Assembly (NCBI RefSeq): GCF_001722335.1
Contig: NZ_MIHA01000003.1
Span: 1 to 64,000 of the forward strand
Reading direction: 5' to 3'
DNA length: 64,000 bases
DNA from: Mycolicibacterium flavescens
GTDB lineage: Bacteria; Actinomycetota; Actinomycetes; Mycobacteriales; Mycobacteriaceae
Shown: in pieces, positions 1 to 8,044 of the stretch
How positions within the stretch are numbered: position 1 is the first letter of the stretch
How the letters are laid out: each line of letters opens with the position of its first letter
Position numbers and translations under genes: made by a program
Notes under the pieces: generated by a model
What the model saw: only the letters and a program-made list of their open reading frames with translations
What the model was told of the DNA's origin: nothing
Database searches by the model: none

Positions 1-1
1 G

Positions 2-70
2 AGCAAATCACGCGCCGTCAACGACACCTCGACCGAACAGGAGGCCACCCCCGCAGCCCTGACTGCCTGA
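2..70 (+). CDS. 3' end of an upstream gene (possible transposase tail)
   Basis: An open frame enters from the left edge and stops with TGA at 68-70, giving 22 residues that end in ALTA. Too little is left to assign a family. The following 50 bases (about 100-130) read like the outer end of an IS256-type element, so a transposase C-terminus is possible. This is a resemblance recalled by eye and not a match. Confidence 0.25.
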   Translation, partial: SKSRAVNDTSTEQEATPAALTA

Positions 71-300
71 ACCATCACATCGAAGAATCACACGACGACG
101 TCGTACACCACGTCCCTGGACTTGACCCGACCTTGAGGTCGAGACCTTGGGATAGCCCAAATATGCGCTGACTAGCCCTGGCGTCGGAAAAGTGCATGCC
201 GATTCGGCTGGGCGCCAGGGTCCGGCAACTCGTCGCCACTTGATCAAAGCGATAAATGGTTTACGGTTTAGCCACCACGTTTGGGAGGGGTTGAGGCGGA
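71..300. other. intergenic, no gene recognised
   Basis: The stretch has no reading frame with convincing codon use on either strand. It holds a short inverted repeat, GACCTTGAGGTC, near 131-142 and may be the end of an insertion element. The last 60 bases form the promoter region of the downstream dehydrogenase; no clear operator is seen. Confidence 0.4.
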
Positions 301-1122
301 GTGCGAATCATCGTCACAGGCGGGAATAGTGGCGTCGGCCTGGCGACCGCGACCGCGATGGCCGCGGCGGGCCATGAAGTGGTGATCGCCTGCCGGTCGC
401 TGAAGAAGGGGCACGAGGCTGCGGCGGCGATGTCGGGGGACGTCGAGGTACGCGAACTTGATCTCGCCGATCTCACCAGCGTGCGCAAGTTCGCCGACAC
501 CGTCGACGCGGTCGACGTGCTGGTCAACAATGCGGGTGTGCTGGGCCTGCCCCTGACGCGCACGGCCGATGGGTTCGAGGCGCACATGGGCACCAATCAC
601 CTCGGACACTTCGCGCTGACCTGCCTGCTCGGCGACCGGATCCGCGACCGGGTGATCTCGGTCTCCAGCACCAACTACACCACAGCGCAGATTCATTTTG
701 ACGATTTGAACTGGGAGCGCCGACGCTACAACCCCTGGGCGGCCTACGGCGAGTCCAAGCTGGCGAACCTCCTGTTCGTGCGCGAGTTGGTCGCCCGCGG
801 CAAGACCGCGTACGCATCGGACCCCGGGATGACCAACACCGCGATCACCCGCGACGGTTCAGGCATGCTGCAGTGGGCGGGCCGGGTGATTTCACCGTAT
901 ATCGCGCAGAGCCCGCCTGACGGCGCGCGCTCGACGATCCAGGCCATCTCCACGACGCTGCCGAACGGCACCTACTTCGCGCCGCGCGGCTTGATGCATC
1001 AGTGGGGCAGGCCGAAGCCGACCACGCTCAAGGCCAAGGCAGTCGACCCGGACAGCGCGCGACGGCTGTGGGAGTGCTCCGCGAAGCTGACCGGGTGCGA
1101 ATGGCAGGATGGCGCGCCATGA
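301..1122 (+). CDS. short-chain dehydrogenase/reductase
   Basis: An NAD(P)-dependent cytosolic oxidoreductase of 273 residues, acting on a hydroxyl or keto group of an unknown substrate. It has the Rossmann motif TGGNSGVG at residues 6-13, NNAG at 76-79 and the catalytic YGESK (Y149, K153) after a Ser pair near 122. The long segment after the active site and the overall layout resemble the protochlorophyllide reductase/retinol dehydrogenase-like SDRs common in actinobacteria. The GTG at 301 is the first plausible start and directly begins the Rossmann strand. Its stop overlaps the ATG of the following acyl-CoA dehydrogenase relic (ATGA), so the two were once co-transcribed. Substrate unknown. 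Confidence 0.85.
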   Translation: MRIIVTGGNSGVGLATATAMAAAGHEVVIACRSLKKGHEAAAAMSGDVEVRELDLADLTSVRKFADTVDAVDVLVNNAGVLGLPLTRTADGFEAHMGTNHLGHFALTCLLGDRIRDRVISVSSTNYTTAQIHFDDLNWERRRYNPWAAYGESKLANLLFVRELVARGKTAYASDPGMTNTAITRDGSGMLQWAGRVISPYIAQSPPDGARSTIQAISTTLPNGTYFAPRGLMHQWGRPKPTTLKAKAVDPDSARRLWECSAKLTGCEWQDGAP

Positions 1123-1463
1123 TCCTCGAGCGGCTACTGTCGAACTCCGAAGCGCGAGAGCTGGTTCAGCTTGCGGCTGATGTCGTCGACAAGGTGCTCG
1201 ACCCGATCGTCGAGCACGAGCGAACGACATTCGGCCGCAGGATCATCGACCCATCAGGGTTTGTCGTCTCTGCCGGCCCACATTGCAGCAGCTGGCGACT
1301 CCACCCGCGCCACCTACCTCGATGCGGCACGCCGGCTACATCTGCAATTACCGCGTCGAGCGCTACATGCGCGAGGCCAAGTTCACTCAGATCTTCGAGG
1401 CACCAACCAGATCAGCGCCTGGTCATCGGCCGGTCGCTCAGCTGTGCAGGAGGCACGACATGA
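1119..1463 (+). pseudogene. acyl-CoA dehydrogenase relic (internal deletion plus frameshifts)
   Basis: The N-terminal 48 or so residues from the ATG at 1119 (EARELVQLAADVVDKVLDP...) are a normal acyl-CoA dehydrogenase start. They run directly into fragments of the C-terminus: NYRVERYMREAKFTQIFE in one frame, GTNQIS in a second, and RLVIGRSLS back in the first, ending at the TGA at 1461-1463. The whole middle of the enzyme (roughly 230 residues, including the flavin site) is missing, and at least two single-base shifts occur near 1398 and 1415. The stop still overlaps the ATG of the next gene, which preserves the original operon junction. It cannot make an active enzyme. Confidence 0.85.
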
Positions 1464-1924
1464 CAACCGCCACGTATTATCAACGGCCACAACTGAGGTT
1501 AGCGCCTAGCCCTACCGCTGAATCGCGCGCGTTCTGGACCGGCGGCCAGCGCGGCGAGCTGCTGATCAACCGGTGCCACGCTTGCGGGCGCTTTTTCCAT
1601 CCGCCGGGTCCGACGTGTTGGCGCTGTCGCAGCACGGATGTCGCCCCGGAGCCAGTGTCGGGCGAGGCGACCGTTGCGGCCTTTACGGTGAACCGGCAGA
1701 TCTGGATCCCCGGATACGAGCCACCCTATGTCGTCGCGATCGTCGAGCTGGACGACGAGCCCGACGTGCGGCTGATCACCAACATCGTGGGCGTGGCCAT
1801 CGACGATGTCAGGGTCGGGATGGCGGTGGAGGTCTTCTTCGAGGATTGGACGGCGCTGTCGGGAGAGGAGGACAGCCGGGTTTGGATTCCGTTGTTCCGC
1901 CCCATTCAATCGGGTTCCGCCTGA
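1460..1924 (+). CDS. DUF35 OB-fold/zinc-ribbon acyl-CoA-associated protein
   Basis: A 154-residue protein with an N-terminal zinc ribbon (C39, C42, C53, C56) followed by an OB fold. Proteins of this DUF35 family bind acyl-CoA and usually partner a thiolase-like lipid-transfer protein (as ChsH2 does with Ltp2 in steroid side-chain degradation) or a MaoC hydratase. No thiolase gene is adjacent, so the partner must be elsewhere, for example at 42.2-43.3 kb. The ATG at 1460 is preceded by AGGAGG at a normal distance and overlaps the stop of the acyl-CoA dehydrogenase relic. Family assignment is firm; the partner is inferred. Confidence 0.85.
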   Translation: MTTATYYQRPQLRLAPSPTAESRAFWTGGQRGELLINRCHACGRFFHPPGPTCWRCRSTDVAPEPVSGEATVAAFTVNRQIWIPGYEPPYVVAIVELDDEPDVRLITNIVGVAIDDVRVGMAVEVFFEDWTALSGEEDSRVWIPLFRPIQSGSA

Positions 1925-2301
1925 GCGCTTCTCGAGCGGCGGCGGTCTGTTGCGAAGGAGAAAGTCGCGACACGAGCAACCGTCAGGGCGACCACCGGGC
2001 GCTGCCCCGCAACGCGCACGGCCGGCCCCTGGGCGATCACCCCCCGGATAGCTTCGTAAGTTTCGAAAGAGTCGGCGACCACGCATGCGGACAGCTCGTC
2101 GTCGAACGCGGACGCCAGCTCCGCGTCTGCGACTTCGGCAGTCACGATGTCCCCATCCTTGTTCAGGATCCGCGCAGGCATCGCGAGCAGCCGGCCGTCA
2201 TCGCCGCTCACGCAGATCGCACCCGACGGTTGGGCGGCGAGAAACGCGACGAGCTCGGCCTCCGACATGCTGCCCGGGCCACCGCGCCTTTCCTCAGCCA
2301 T
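1906..2301 (-). CDS. small pyridoxamine 5'-phosphate oxidase-like flavin-fold protein
   Basis: A 131-residue protein of the split-barrel FMN/F420-binding fold, resembling pyridoxamine 5'-phosphate oxidase-like proteins of mycobacteria. The start at MAEERRGG (2301) was chosen over the much longer frame because the upstream part lies inside the neighbouring gene. The body (VAFLAAQPSGAICVSGDDGRLLAMPARIL) shows the typical strand-turn-strand core. Its start overlaps the stop of the upstream paralogue by 8 bases, so the two form an operon and may work as a pair. Substrate unknown; it overlaps the convergent DUF35 gene by 19 bases at its 3' end. Confidence 0.65.
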   Translation of the reverse strand: MAEERRGGPGSMSEAELVAFLAAQPSGAICVSGDDGRLLAMPARILNKDGDIVTAEVADAELASAFDDELSACVVADSFETYEAIRGVIAQGPAVRVAGQRPVVALTVARVATFSFATDRRRSRSAQAEPD

Positions 2302-2710
2302 GGGCACAAACCTCCTCGACATCGAGCCGAATGAAACTTCGCTTGCCACTGAGCAACCGATCGCGAACCTTCGCGGCCACCGAGTCTGGCACCCGAACTT
2401 CAGGTGAACTGCGCGCCAGTATTCTGGCGATCTCTGTGGGGCACGGTCGGTAGATCTCGACGCGCCCCCGTACCGATGCCCACGACGCTCCGTCCTCACT
2501 CTTCACCACGCATGCTGCCTCCGGGTCGGCGCGCAGATGGCCGACCTTCGCGCTCCTGGTGTACGTGGCGAAGTACAGCCCGCCAGACTCGTAGGTGAGG
2601 GTACGCATCGCATAGCCGATGGGATGTCCGGCGGCGTCGCGACAGAACAGGAACGCACGGTGATTGCGCCTCAGGAAGTCCGTGAGCGCCAGTTCGTCGA
2701 AACTCGTCAC
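2294..2710 (-). CDS. pyridoxamine 5'-phosphate oxidase-like/F420-type flavoprotein
   Basis: A 138-residue split-barrel protein (FLFCRDAAGHPIGYAMRTLTYESGGLYFATYTRSAKVGHLRADP is spread over its first half) of the PNPOx-like family, which binds FMN, F420 or haem and reduces small molecules. An upstream extension to 2788 is open but would read through the class 1 operator at 2736-2751, so the GTG at 2710 (VTSFDELALTDFL) is preferred. It is the first gene of a two-gene operon and is divergent from the phosphotransferase at 2782; both are probably controlled from the shared operator. Reaction not known. Confidence 0.7.
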   Translation of the reverse strand: MTSFDELALTDFLRRNHRAFLFCRDAAGHPIGYAMRTLTYESGGLYFATYTRSAKVGHLRADPEAACVVKSEDGASWASVRGRVEIYRPCPTEIARILARSSPEVRVPDSVAAKVRDRLLSGKRSFIRLDVEEVCAHG

Positions 2711-2735
2711 TCGATCATGTTCGTCGCTGCTAATA

Positions 2736-2751
2736 TGACAGTCAACTGTCA
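2736..2751. promoter_or_regulatory. class 1 operator TGACAGTCAACTGTCA
   Basis: A perfect 16-base palindrome (TGACAGT-CA-ACTGTCA apart from the centre) lying between the divergent flavoprotein and phosphotransferase genes. Six further copies lie in the window at other promoters. The size and symmetry fit a TetR-type dimer site. Confidence 0.8.
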
Positions 2752-2781
2752 CACATTCTTGACACCAATGGAGTCTCGACC

Positions 2782-3903
2782 ATGTCAACTATCCTTCCGG
2801 TCACGCTGCGCTCGGCGGCCGACCTCACGCCGGACATTCTCACCACGCTGCTGCGTCGGCACGATCCGACGGTCACCGTAACGGCCGCGGCGTTGAGCCG
2901 GACCTGGCAGGGCACCACGTCCCATCTGCATCTGGACGTCGACTACGCCGCCGCGGACACGTCGCTTCCCCGCCATCTCTTCGTGAAAACGCAACTCGGC
3001 ACCGTGCACGACCTGCCCGAGGCGGTGGACATCTCGTTATCGGAGGGCGGTGGCGGCACGGTACTGCTTGACGATGAAACAACGTTCTACCGCGACCTTC
3101 GGGCCGATCTGGAGGTCGAGACCATGACGACGTACTTCGCTGAGCACCTCGACGGCCCTTCGCAATTCATCATCGTCGCCGAGGACATCACGCTGCGCGG
3201 CGCGCAGGTGCCGGACGCGGTCGCTGGGCTGTCCGTCGAGCAGGTCGATGAGCTACTCGCGACGTTGGGCCGGGTCCATGCGCCGTTCTGGGACAGCCCG
3301 CGTCTGCGCGATGACGGCGACCTGTCCTGGTTGAACCATCCCATCACCGGCAAGTTCGCAAAGTTCCTGCGCGAAAACGGGTTCGCCATCATTCGGATGT
3401 TCCTCGAACTGCCCTACAAGAAGGCGTTGCTGGACGCCACCGGTGAGGACGCGGACTCGATGGAGGCTGCGTTCTGGAAGCTGCAGGAGACCGTAGCAGG
3501 CTCAGACGGGAGTCCGATCACACTGCTGCACGGCGACCCACACCCACGCAACACCTACGCACTGCCTGACGGCCGCATGGGTGTCCTCGACTGGCAACTT
3601 GTGCGGCGTGGGTCGTGGGCACACGATGTCGGCTACGCCTTGATCGGCGCGCTGCAACCGGACCTTCGGCGCAGCCATGAGCGGGAACTGCTCGACAACT
3701 ACCGCGGCCGGCTACGCGACGCGGGCGTAGCGGTGCCTGACCGCGAGCAGATGTGGACCGCCTATCGGCGCAGCCCGGCATGGGGCTTCTGCATGTGGGC
3801 GATCACACCCGACCAGATGTACTCCGTCGAGATCGTCACGGCGGTGCTAGGTCGGTTCGCCGAGGCCTACTCGGACCTCGGAACCGGCGCGCTACTGCGC
3901 TGA
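2782..3903 (+). CDS. aminoglycoside-phosphotransferase-like kinase
   Basis: A 373-residue member of the APH/choline-kinase-like fold. It carries a candidate ATP-binding lysine near residue 69, the catalytic loop HGDPHPRN at 250-257 and the metal-binding Asp in LDWQ (D270). Such genes in actinobacterial catabolic clusters are usually annotated as phosphotransferases of unknown substrate; they may phosphorylate a hydroxylated intermediate, and a role in antibiotic resistance is not implied. The ATG at 2782 lies 30 bases after the class 1 operator, so it is expected to belong to that regulon. A second member of the family lies at 29446-30531. Confidence 0.8.
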   Translation: MSTILPVTLRSAADLTPDILTTLLRRHDPTVTVTAAALSRTWQGTTSHLHLDVDYAAADTSLPRHLFVKTQLGTVHDLPEAVDISLSEGGGGTVLLDDETTFYRDLRADLEVETMTTYFAEHLDGPSQFIIVAEDITLRGAQVPDAVAGLSVEQVDELLATLGRVHAPFWDSPRLRDDGDLSWLNHPITGKFAKFLRENGFAIIRMFLELPYKKALLDATGEDADSMEAAFWKLQETVAGSDGSPITLLHGDPHPRNTYALPDGRMGVLDWQLVRRGSWAHDVGYALIGALQPDLRRSHERELLDNYRGRLRDAGVAVPDREQMWTAYRRSPAWGFCMWAITPDQMYSVEIVTAVLGRFAEAYSDLGTGALLR

Positions 3904-3939
3904 GGCCTTTGCGGCTGTCGCGCAGCTCAAGTCAGGACC

Positions 3940-4092
3940 GTGTGTTACTTATTTGCCGCTGTCGCTGACGAGGAACTGAACCGCTCCGACACGTCGGCGG
4001 TTTCATTGATATGGACGGGCGGCGCGTTCATCATCGAGGTGTTGACCCCGGTCATTAAGCGAAGGTTGTTGACGGCCAAGCGCTGCGCCTAG
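3940..4092 (+). CDS. possible short ORF or gene relic, unassigned
   Basis: A 50-codon frame from GTG 3940 to TAG 4090 has actinobacterial codon use and reads VADEELNRSDTSAV, then a hydrophobic stretch WTGGAFIIEVLTPVI and a basic tail. It could be the C-terminal remnant of a membrane or regulatory protein or a small membrane protein. No Shine-Dalgarno sequence is seen. The rest of the 3904-4157 interval shows nothing else. Confidence 0.25.
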   Translation: MCYLFAAVADEELNRSDTSAVSLIWTGGAFIIEVLTPVIKRRLLTAKRCA

Positions 4093-4157
4093 GCCCGTAC
4101 CGGACCCGTGACCCAATCTTCACCCTACGGCGGGAAGGAGATCCTGGATCTCGCGAA

Positions 4158-4766
4158 TTACCAGGCGTTGCCGAATTTCTCGCGGTAGGTCACCTCGAGG
4201 GCGGGTCGGCGCCGGGGCGGTGAGAGCTTCTTCAACGACTGGCCGACATACACCGCCGCCATGGGCAGCAGGGTGTCCGGTAGCGCCAGCAGCTCTCGAA
4301 CGCGCTCGATGCCGAACGTGGTCAGTCCGGTGGTCAGACAGGACCCGTATCCGAGGTCAGCCGCCGCCAGCAGCAGGTTCTGCACGGCGGGATAGATCGA
4401 CGACGGGGCATAGATCTCGGCGACCCGTGCAGTGTCAGCGCAGACGACGATGACGACGGGCGCCGCAGCAAATCCGCCTCGCGCGAAACCGAATTCGAGG
4501 TCGTCGATGAGCACCTGGTCGTCCAGACTCTGCTTCACGAAGTCGCCACCGCCGGCATTCCACGTCTCGGTCCACCAGTCGGCGAGCAGTTTGCGACTCT
4601 CCTCGTCGCGGACAACGACGAACGACCACGGCTGCGTGTTCTCGGCGCTCGGTGCGTGCACGGCGAGCTGCAGCATCTGCTCGATATCGGATTCGTGCAC
4701 CTTGCCGTTCGGATCGAATCGCCTGCAGGCGCGCTGTGACAGTACCAGTGTACGGAATTCGCTCAT
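4158..4766 (-). CDS. nitroreductase-family flavoprotein
   Basis: A 202-residue FMN-dependent NAD(P)H oxidoreductase. The N-terminal SQRACRRFDPNGKV, the segment HAPSAENTQPWSFVVV near residue 40 and the GYGSCLTT loop near 140 are typical of the nitroreductase/BluB-like fold. It may reduce an enone, quinone or nitro group. One base separates it from the stop of the upstream EthD-like gene, so it is the downstream member of that operon and comes under the class 1 operator at 5177. Substrate unknown. Confidence 0.8.
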   Translation of the reverse strand: MSEFRTLVLSQRACRRFDPNGKVHESDIEQMLQLAVHAPSAENTQPWSFVVVRDEESRKLLADWWTETWNAGGGDFVKQSLDDQVLIDDLEFGFARGGFAAAPVVIVVCADTARVAEIYAPSSIYPAVQNLLLAAADLGYGSCLTTGLTTFGIERVRELLALPDTLLPMAAVYVGQSLKKLSPPRRRPALEVTYREKFGNAW

Positions 4767-4767
4767 C

Positions 4768-5136
4768 TCAGTCGGCCAACCGTCGTTCGCCCCTAGGCGT
4801 CCAGCCGGTCATGGACACAGTGGACAAGTCGAGCGTCTCGCCGAGCGACAACTTGCCCGTCATCACACGGTTCAGGAATTCCGCCATCACCTCTTGCGGC
4901 TCCCTGTCGAGTTCGTAGATCACCATGTAGCGGTGGGTGGGCGGAGGAAGCTGCGCGGGCAGGTCCTCGTCGTCGGGGATCGTCAGCTCGGCCAGGTCGT
5001 AGCGCTGCGCCGCTACTACGCCGGGAACGTCGAGCACCTCGGGCACGTGGACGGAGTCATACCACTTGTTGAATTGGTCGTCCTCACCCTCGATGGGATT
5101 GCTCAGGACTACGAACCGACTTCCGGTCACCAGCAC
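4768..5136 (-). CDS. EthD/DUF-type dimeric alpha-beta barrel protein
   Basis: A 122-residue protein with a ferredoxin-like fold pattern (strand FVVLSNPIEGEDDQFNKWYDSVHVPEVL then VVAAQRYDL and YMVIYEL). Similar small proteins accompany P450s, polyketide cyclases and alcohol-degrading operons and can act as cyclases, isomerases or stabilising factors. A second GTG at 5130 has better spacing from GAAAGG and may be the real start. It leads a two-gene operon with the nitroreductase and lies 40 bases downstream of a class 1 operator. Confidence 0.65.
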   Translation of the reverse strand: MLVTGSRFVVLSNPIEGEDDQFNKWYDSVHVPEVLDVPGVVAAQRYDLAELTIPDDEDLPAQLPPPTHRYMVIYELDREPQEVMAEFLNRVMTGKLSLGETLDLSTVSMTGWTPRGERRLAD

Positions 5137-5176
5137 GCCTTTCGACAGAGCCCCTCCGGGCTAGGCCTCCACACTA

Positions 5177-5192
5177 TGGCAGTCGACTGTCA
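5177..5192. promoter_or_regulatory. class 1 operator TGGCAGTCGACTGTCA
   Basis: A 15-of-16 match to the TGACAGT-NN-ACTGTCA palindrome. It lies 40 bases upstream of the EthD-like/nitroreductase operon (minus strand) and immediately past the stop of the CrtC-like gene. Confidence 0.75.
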
Positions 5193-5195
5193 CAG

Positions 5196-6200
5196 TCAAC
5201 GAGCGGAGCTCGGCGTCATCGCCGACCGCTCGATGTAGCTGTAGCCGGTTTCGCCTGCCCACTGCACCTCAGCCCAACTGACCGTGTACGCCCGCACCGG
5301 ATCGGCGACACCGTAGGGCAATCCGTCGGCCATGGTTATCCACATCGACGAGCGGATGACACCGTCGATCACGCGACCGCCCCCCAGTGTGAAGGAAAAT
5401 GTCTCCCCGTCCCGAGCCAGCGTTGCGGGCGGTGGTGCGCTGACGATGTCGACGTGACGTAAAGTGCCGTCTTCCACCACGTAGGCGCCTTCTAGTGTGG
5501 TGTGACCGTCGCGGGCCCAGTAGCGGCACATCCCGAATGCCCGGCCGCCGGGCAATACCGCGCCGGTGATCACATGGCCGCCCCAGTCCCTGAGAGTGTC
5601 GGCGCCGCGGGGCCCACGTGAATGATCTCGCCAGCCAACACCGTTGAAGTCGATGGCCACGCCGTCGACAACTACGTGCCCCGTCACGCGGGTGAGTTGC
5701 TCGTAGTGTTCGCGCGCCCAACTCTGCTCGGCCATTCCTTCGCCGGCGGTGGCGGCGTCCCACACCGGCGTCGCACACTCGACCTCGAGGTCCATGCGCA
5801 CGTGACTCTTGGGGCCGTCGACGAGCAGGCCGGTGCGCATCTGCTCATAGGATGAACGGAGGCAGTATCCGTCAAAAGTGATACGCCACTTCTGGAATGG
5901 TTGCTCGCACTGGAACTCTAGATTCGCGCCCGCGGGTTGACGCTCGGCGACCGTGCGGTGATAGGCCCACATACTGAGCACACCTTGGTCCTCGGGAAGC
6001 GCAATGAGCACCCGGTCTTCCCACATCTCCCACTTGTCGGCCACGGTGCCCAAGTGCAACCACATGCCGACGTCGTTTACGGGATCGTACGGCGTGAACA
6101 GCAGGTTCTCAGTCCATGCCGGAATATCGGGGCACGCCCGCACGGTGCGCTCGCTGTCCGGATTCAGCCCGGAGGACAGCTGCCGGATCGTGCTGCTCAA
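5196..6200 (-). CDS. CrtC/AttH-like lipocalin-fold protein
   Basis: A 334-residue protein rich in Trp and Gly with the pattern of hydroxyneurosporene-synthase (CrtC)/AttH-type double lipocalin proteins: WTENLLFTPYDP, DVGMWLHLGT, WEDRVLIALP, then GVGWRDHSRGPR in the second half. Some relatives hydrate or isomerise terpenoid substrates; many actinobacterial ones are uncharacterised. The TTG at 6200 was chosen because AAAGGA lies 8 bases upstream and the frame before it belongs to the neighbouring gene. It follows the PEP-domain gene by 13 bases, so they form an operon. Function inferred from fold resemblance only. Confidence 0.65.
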   Translation of the reverse strand: MSSTIRQLSSGLNPDSERTVRACPDIPAWTENLLFTPYDPVNDVGMWLHLGTVADKWEMWEDRVLIALPEDQGVLSMWAYHRTVAERQPAGANLEFQCEQPFQKWRITFDGYCLRSSYEQMRTGLLVDGPKSHVRMDLEVECATPVWDAATAGEGMAEQSWAREHYEQLTRVTGHVVVDGVAIDFNGVGWRDHSRGPRGADTLRDWGGHVITGAVLPGGRAFGMCRYWARDGHTTLEGAYVVEDGTLRHVDIVSAPPPATLARDGETFSFTLGGGRVIDGVIRSSMWITMADGLPYGVADPVRAYTVSWAEVQWAGETGYSYIERSAMTPSSAR

Positions 6201-6213
6201 TGGATGATCCTTT

Positions 6214-7836
6214 CTATCCGGCCGACGCGGCCAGCACGGCGATCTCGCCGGTTGAGCCGTCGACACGTACGACATCTCCGGTGCGAAGGACCTTGGTTCC
6301 GTTGCCAGTCCCGACGACACAGGTGATGCCGAGTTCACGTGCCACGATTGCGCCGTGGCTGGCGGGGCTTCCGATATCAGTGACCAGCGCTCCCGCCAGC
6401 GACACCAGCGCCGTCCACCCGGGATCGACGAATTTGCACACCAGCACTTCACCGTCCTCGAGAACGTCGTCGGAATCGGCGTCGAGTACCACCCGCACAG
6501 TCCCCTCGACCACGCCGGGTCCCGCGGGCGTGCCGCGTACGGTGGCGTCGCTGCGGTCACCCACGTTGTCTGACCCGGTCGGCCCAACCGGCTCCGGCAT
6601 ACCGATGAAGGTCACCGGAACCTCGAAGTCCCGATACGCTTCGCGCCGTTCCCTTCGGTAGGCAACGAGTTCGCGTACGTTGCGCGGTAGCGGGCCGAGC
6701 AACTCCTCTGTGGTGAGGTAGAAGGTGTCGTCGGGAGAATCGAGCTTGCCTGCCGCAACCAGGTCCCGGCCGAGTGCGCCTGCGGCCGCTCTGGTTCCGT
6801 CCACCGCGGTGAGGAAGCCAGCCTTGGTCAGTTCCACCGACCGCACCTGAAATCCGGTGAAGTGCATCAGCCGGCGTAACAGAGGCCTACGCCACGCAGG
6901 CAAGCCGGCCAGCAGTTCTGCCTCCGCCCGCTCTCGGGCGACCACAGCACGCTGCGCCCGCACCCGAGGTCGTTCGGTTTCGGGTCGGCCCGCATGAACC
7001 GCGGCGATCCGGACCACCGCCTCGGGATCCTCCCGCCACGAATGCCCTATCACGTTGCCTTCATTGGGACCGTGGAAGCCATGCCGCTCGAGAAAGTCCG
7101 CGACCGATAGCTGTCCCTGCCCCAATGACCACACATCGTCGGCGAGCCGGGTCTCGATGACCCCGCCGTACCCGGCAAGCAACGTAGGAACCAGATCCGA
7201 GCGGCCGAGCCGGACGCTGATCGACTCCACCTGGGACCGCAGCATATTCAGAATCATCCGAGTGCGGACATGTACCCGCATGACCGCAGTGAAGCGGGCG
7301 ACGGAATCGGTCAACAGCGCGCGCGCATCAACCGGAGTGCCCGGCAATACCTCGGCTCGCCACCACTGCATCTGGTCGTCATATGCACGCTGAGGCGCCC
7401 AGCGTTGCCGTGTTGCGGCCAGTGGCGCTTTCACCAGTACGAATGGGATGCGGGTGGGATCACTTTTGGTGGGGGCGGCGTCGGCGCGCACCGAACCCAG
7501 CAGGTCTCGTTCGAAGTCGTCACCGGTGGTTCCGGGAAGCAGCCCGGCCAGCTCACGGGCGCGATCGACATTCATCGCCTGCCTGCCGTAGAAGCACGCC
7601 GTCGCCCACTGGTTCGGGTCGTCGGGGACAGCCAGCTCGGACCGGGGCAACACACCGAAGTCGTAGATGCCTGCGCGAGACGCGAGTTCGACACCGCCGC
7701 CCCACAGTGACCAGCACAGGGGCGACAGGATGTCTGGAGTGGCCTCGCCGACGTTGGTCAGCGTCCACATCCGTTCCGGCTCGCTGCGGCCCCGAATCGG
7801 GTCTGTCAGGCCTGCGGAATCACTGTCGTCGGGCAT
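6214..7836 (-). CDS. PEP-utilising-enzyme mobile-domain protein without an ATP-grasp domain
   Basis: A 540-residue protein whose last 90 residues are the phosphohistidine swivel domain of PEP synthase/PPDK/rifampin phosphotransferase (TDIGSPASHGAIVARELGI, with the active His in SHGA). The first 430 residues are helical and resemble the middle, substrate-binding part of rifampin-phosphotransferase-like proteins; the N-terminal ATP-grasp domain is absent. The ATG at 7836 follows AGGAGG; a longer frame would read through the class 1 operator at 7856. It may transfer phosphate with a separate ATP-binding partner, as in phenylphosphate synthase, or be a degenerate binding protein. First gene of the operon with the CrtC-like gene. 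Confidence 0.75.
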   Translation of the reverse strand: MPDDSDSAGLTDPIRGRSEPERMWTLTNVGEATPDILSPLCWSLWGGGVELASRAGIYDFGVLPRSELAVPDDPNQWATACFYGRQAMNVDRARELAGLLPGTTGDDFERDLLGSVRADAAPTKSDPTRIPFVLVKAPLAATRQRWAPQRAYDDQMQWWRAEVLPGTPVDARALLTDSVARFTAVMRVHVRTRMILNMLRSQVESISVRLGRSDLVPTLLAGYGGVIETRLADDVWSLGQGQLSVADFLERHGFHGPNEGNVIGHSWREDPEAVVRIAAVHAGRPETERPRVRAQRAVVARERAEAELLAGLPAWRRPLLRRLMHFTGFQVRSVELTKAGFLTAVDGTRAAAGALGRDLVAAGKLDSPDDTFYLTTEELLGPLPRNVRELVAYRRERREAYRDFEVPVTFIGMPEPVGPTGSDNVGDRSDATVRGTPAGPGVVEGTVRVVLDADSDDVLEDGEVLVCKFVDPGWTALVSLAGALVTDIGSPASHGAIVARELGITCVVGTGNGTKVLRTGDVVRVDGSTGEIAVLAASAG

Positions 7837-7855
7837 GGTCCTCCTGACCCACTGG

Positions 7856-7871
7856 TGACAGTCTACTGTCA
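7856..7871. promoter_or_regulatory. class 1 operator TGACAGTCTACTGTCA
   Basis: A full match to the class 1 palindrome, 19 bases upstream of the PEP-domain gene start (minus strand). Confidence 0.8.
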
Positions 7872-7946
7872 TTCTCTGGGTGATTCTGACATGTCGGGTC
7901 GCCGGGAGTATCTGTTTCCCAGATCCTCCAGTCGACAAGTTGACTG

Positions 7947-7962
7947 TGACAGTTGACTGCCA
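7947..7962. promoter_or_regulatory. class 1 operator TGACAGTTGACTGCCA
   Basis: A 15-of-16 match to the palindrome, 82 bases upstream of the F420-type oxidoreductase at 8045 (plus strand). With the site at 7856 it brackets a divergent promoter region. Confidence 0.78.
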
Positions 7963-8044
7963 TAGTGTTCTCGGTCACATGGTTGGTGCCGTGGCCGCCG
8001 AGTGCGCCTCCTGGCGATCCTTGAACCGAACTGAAAGGCTGGCA

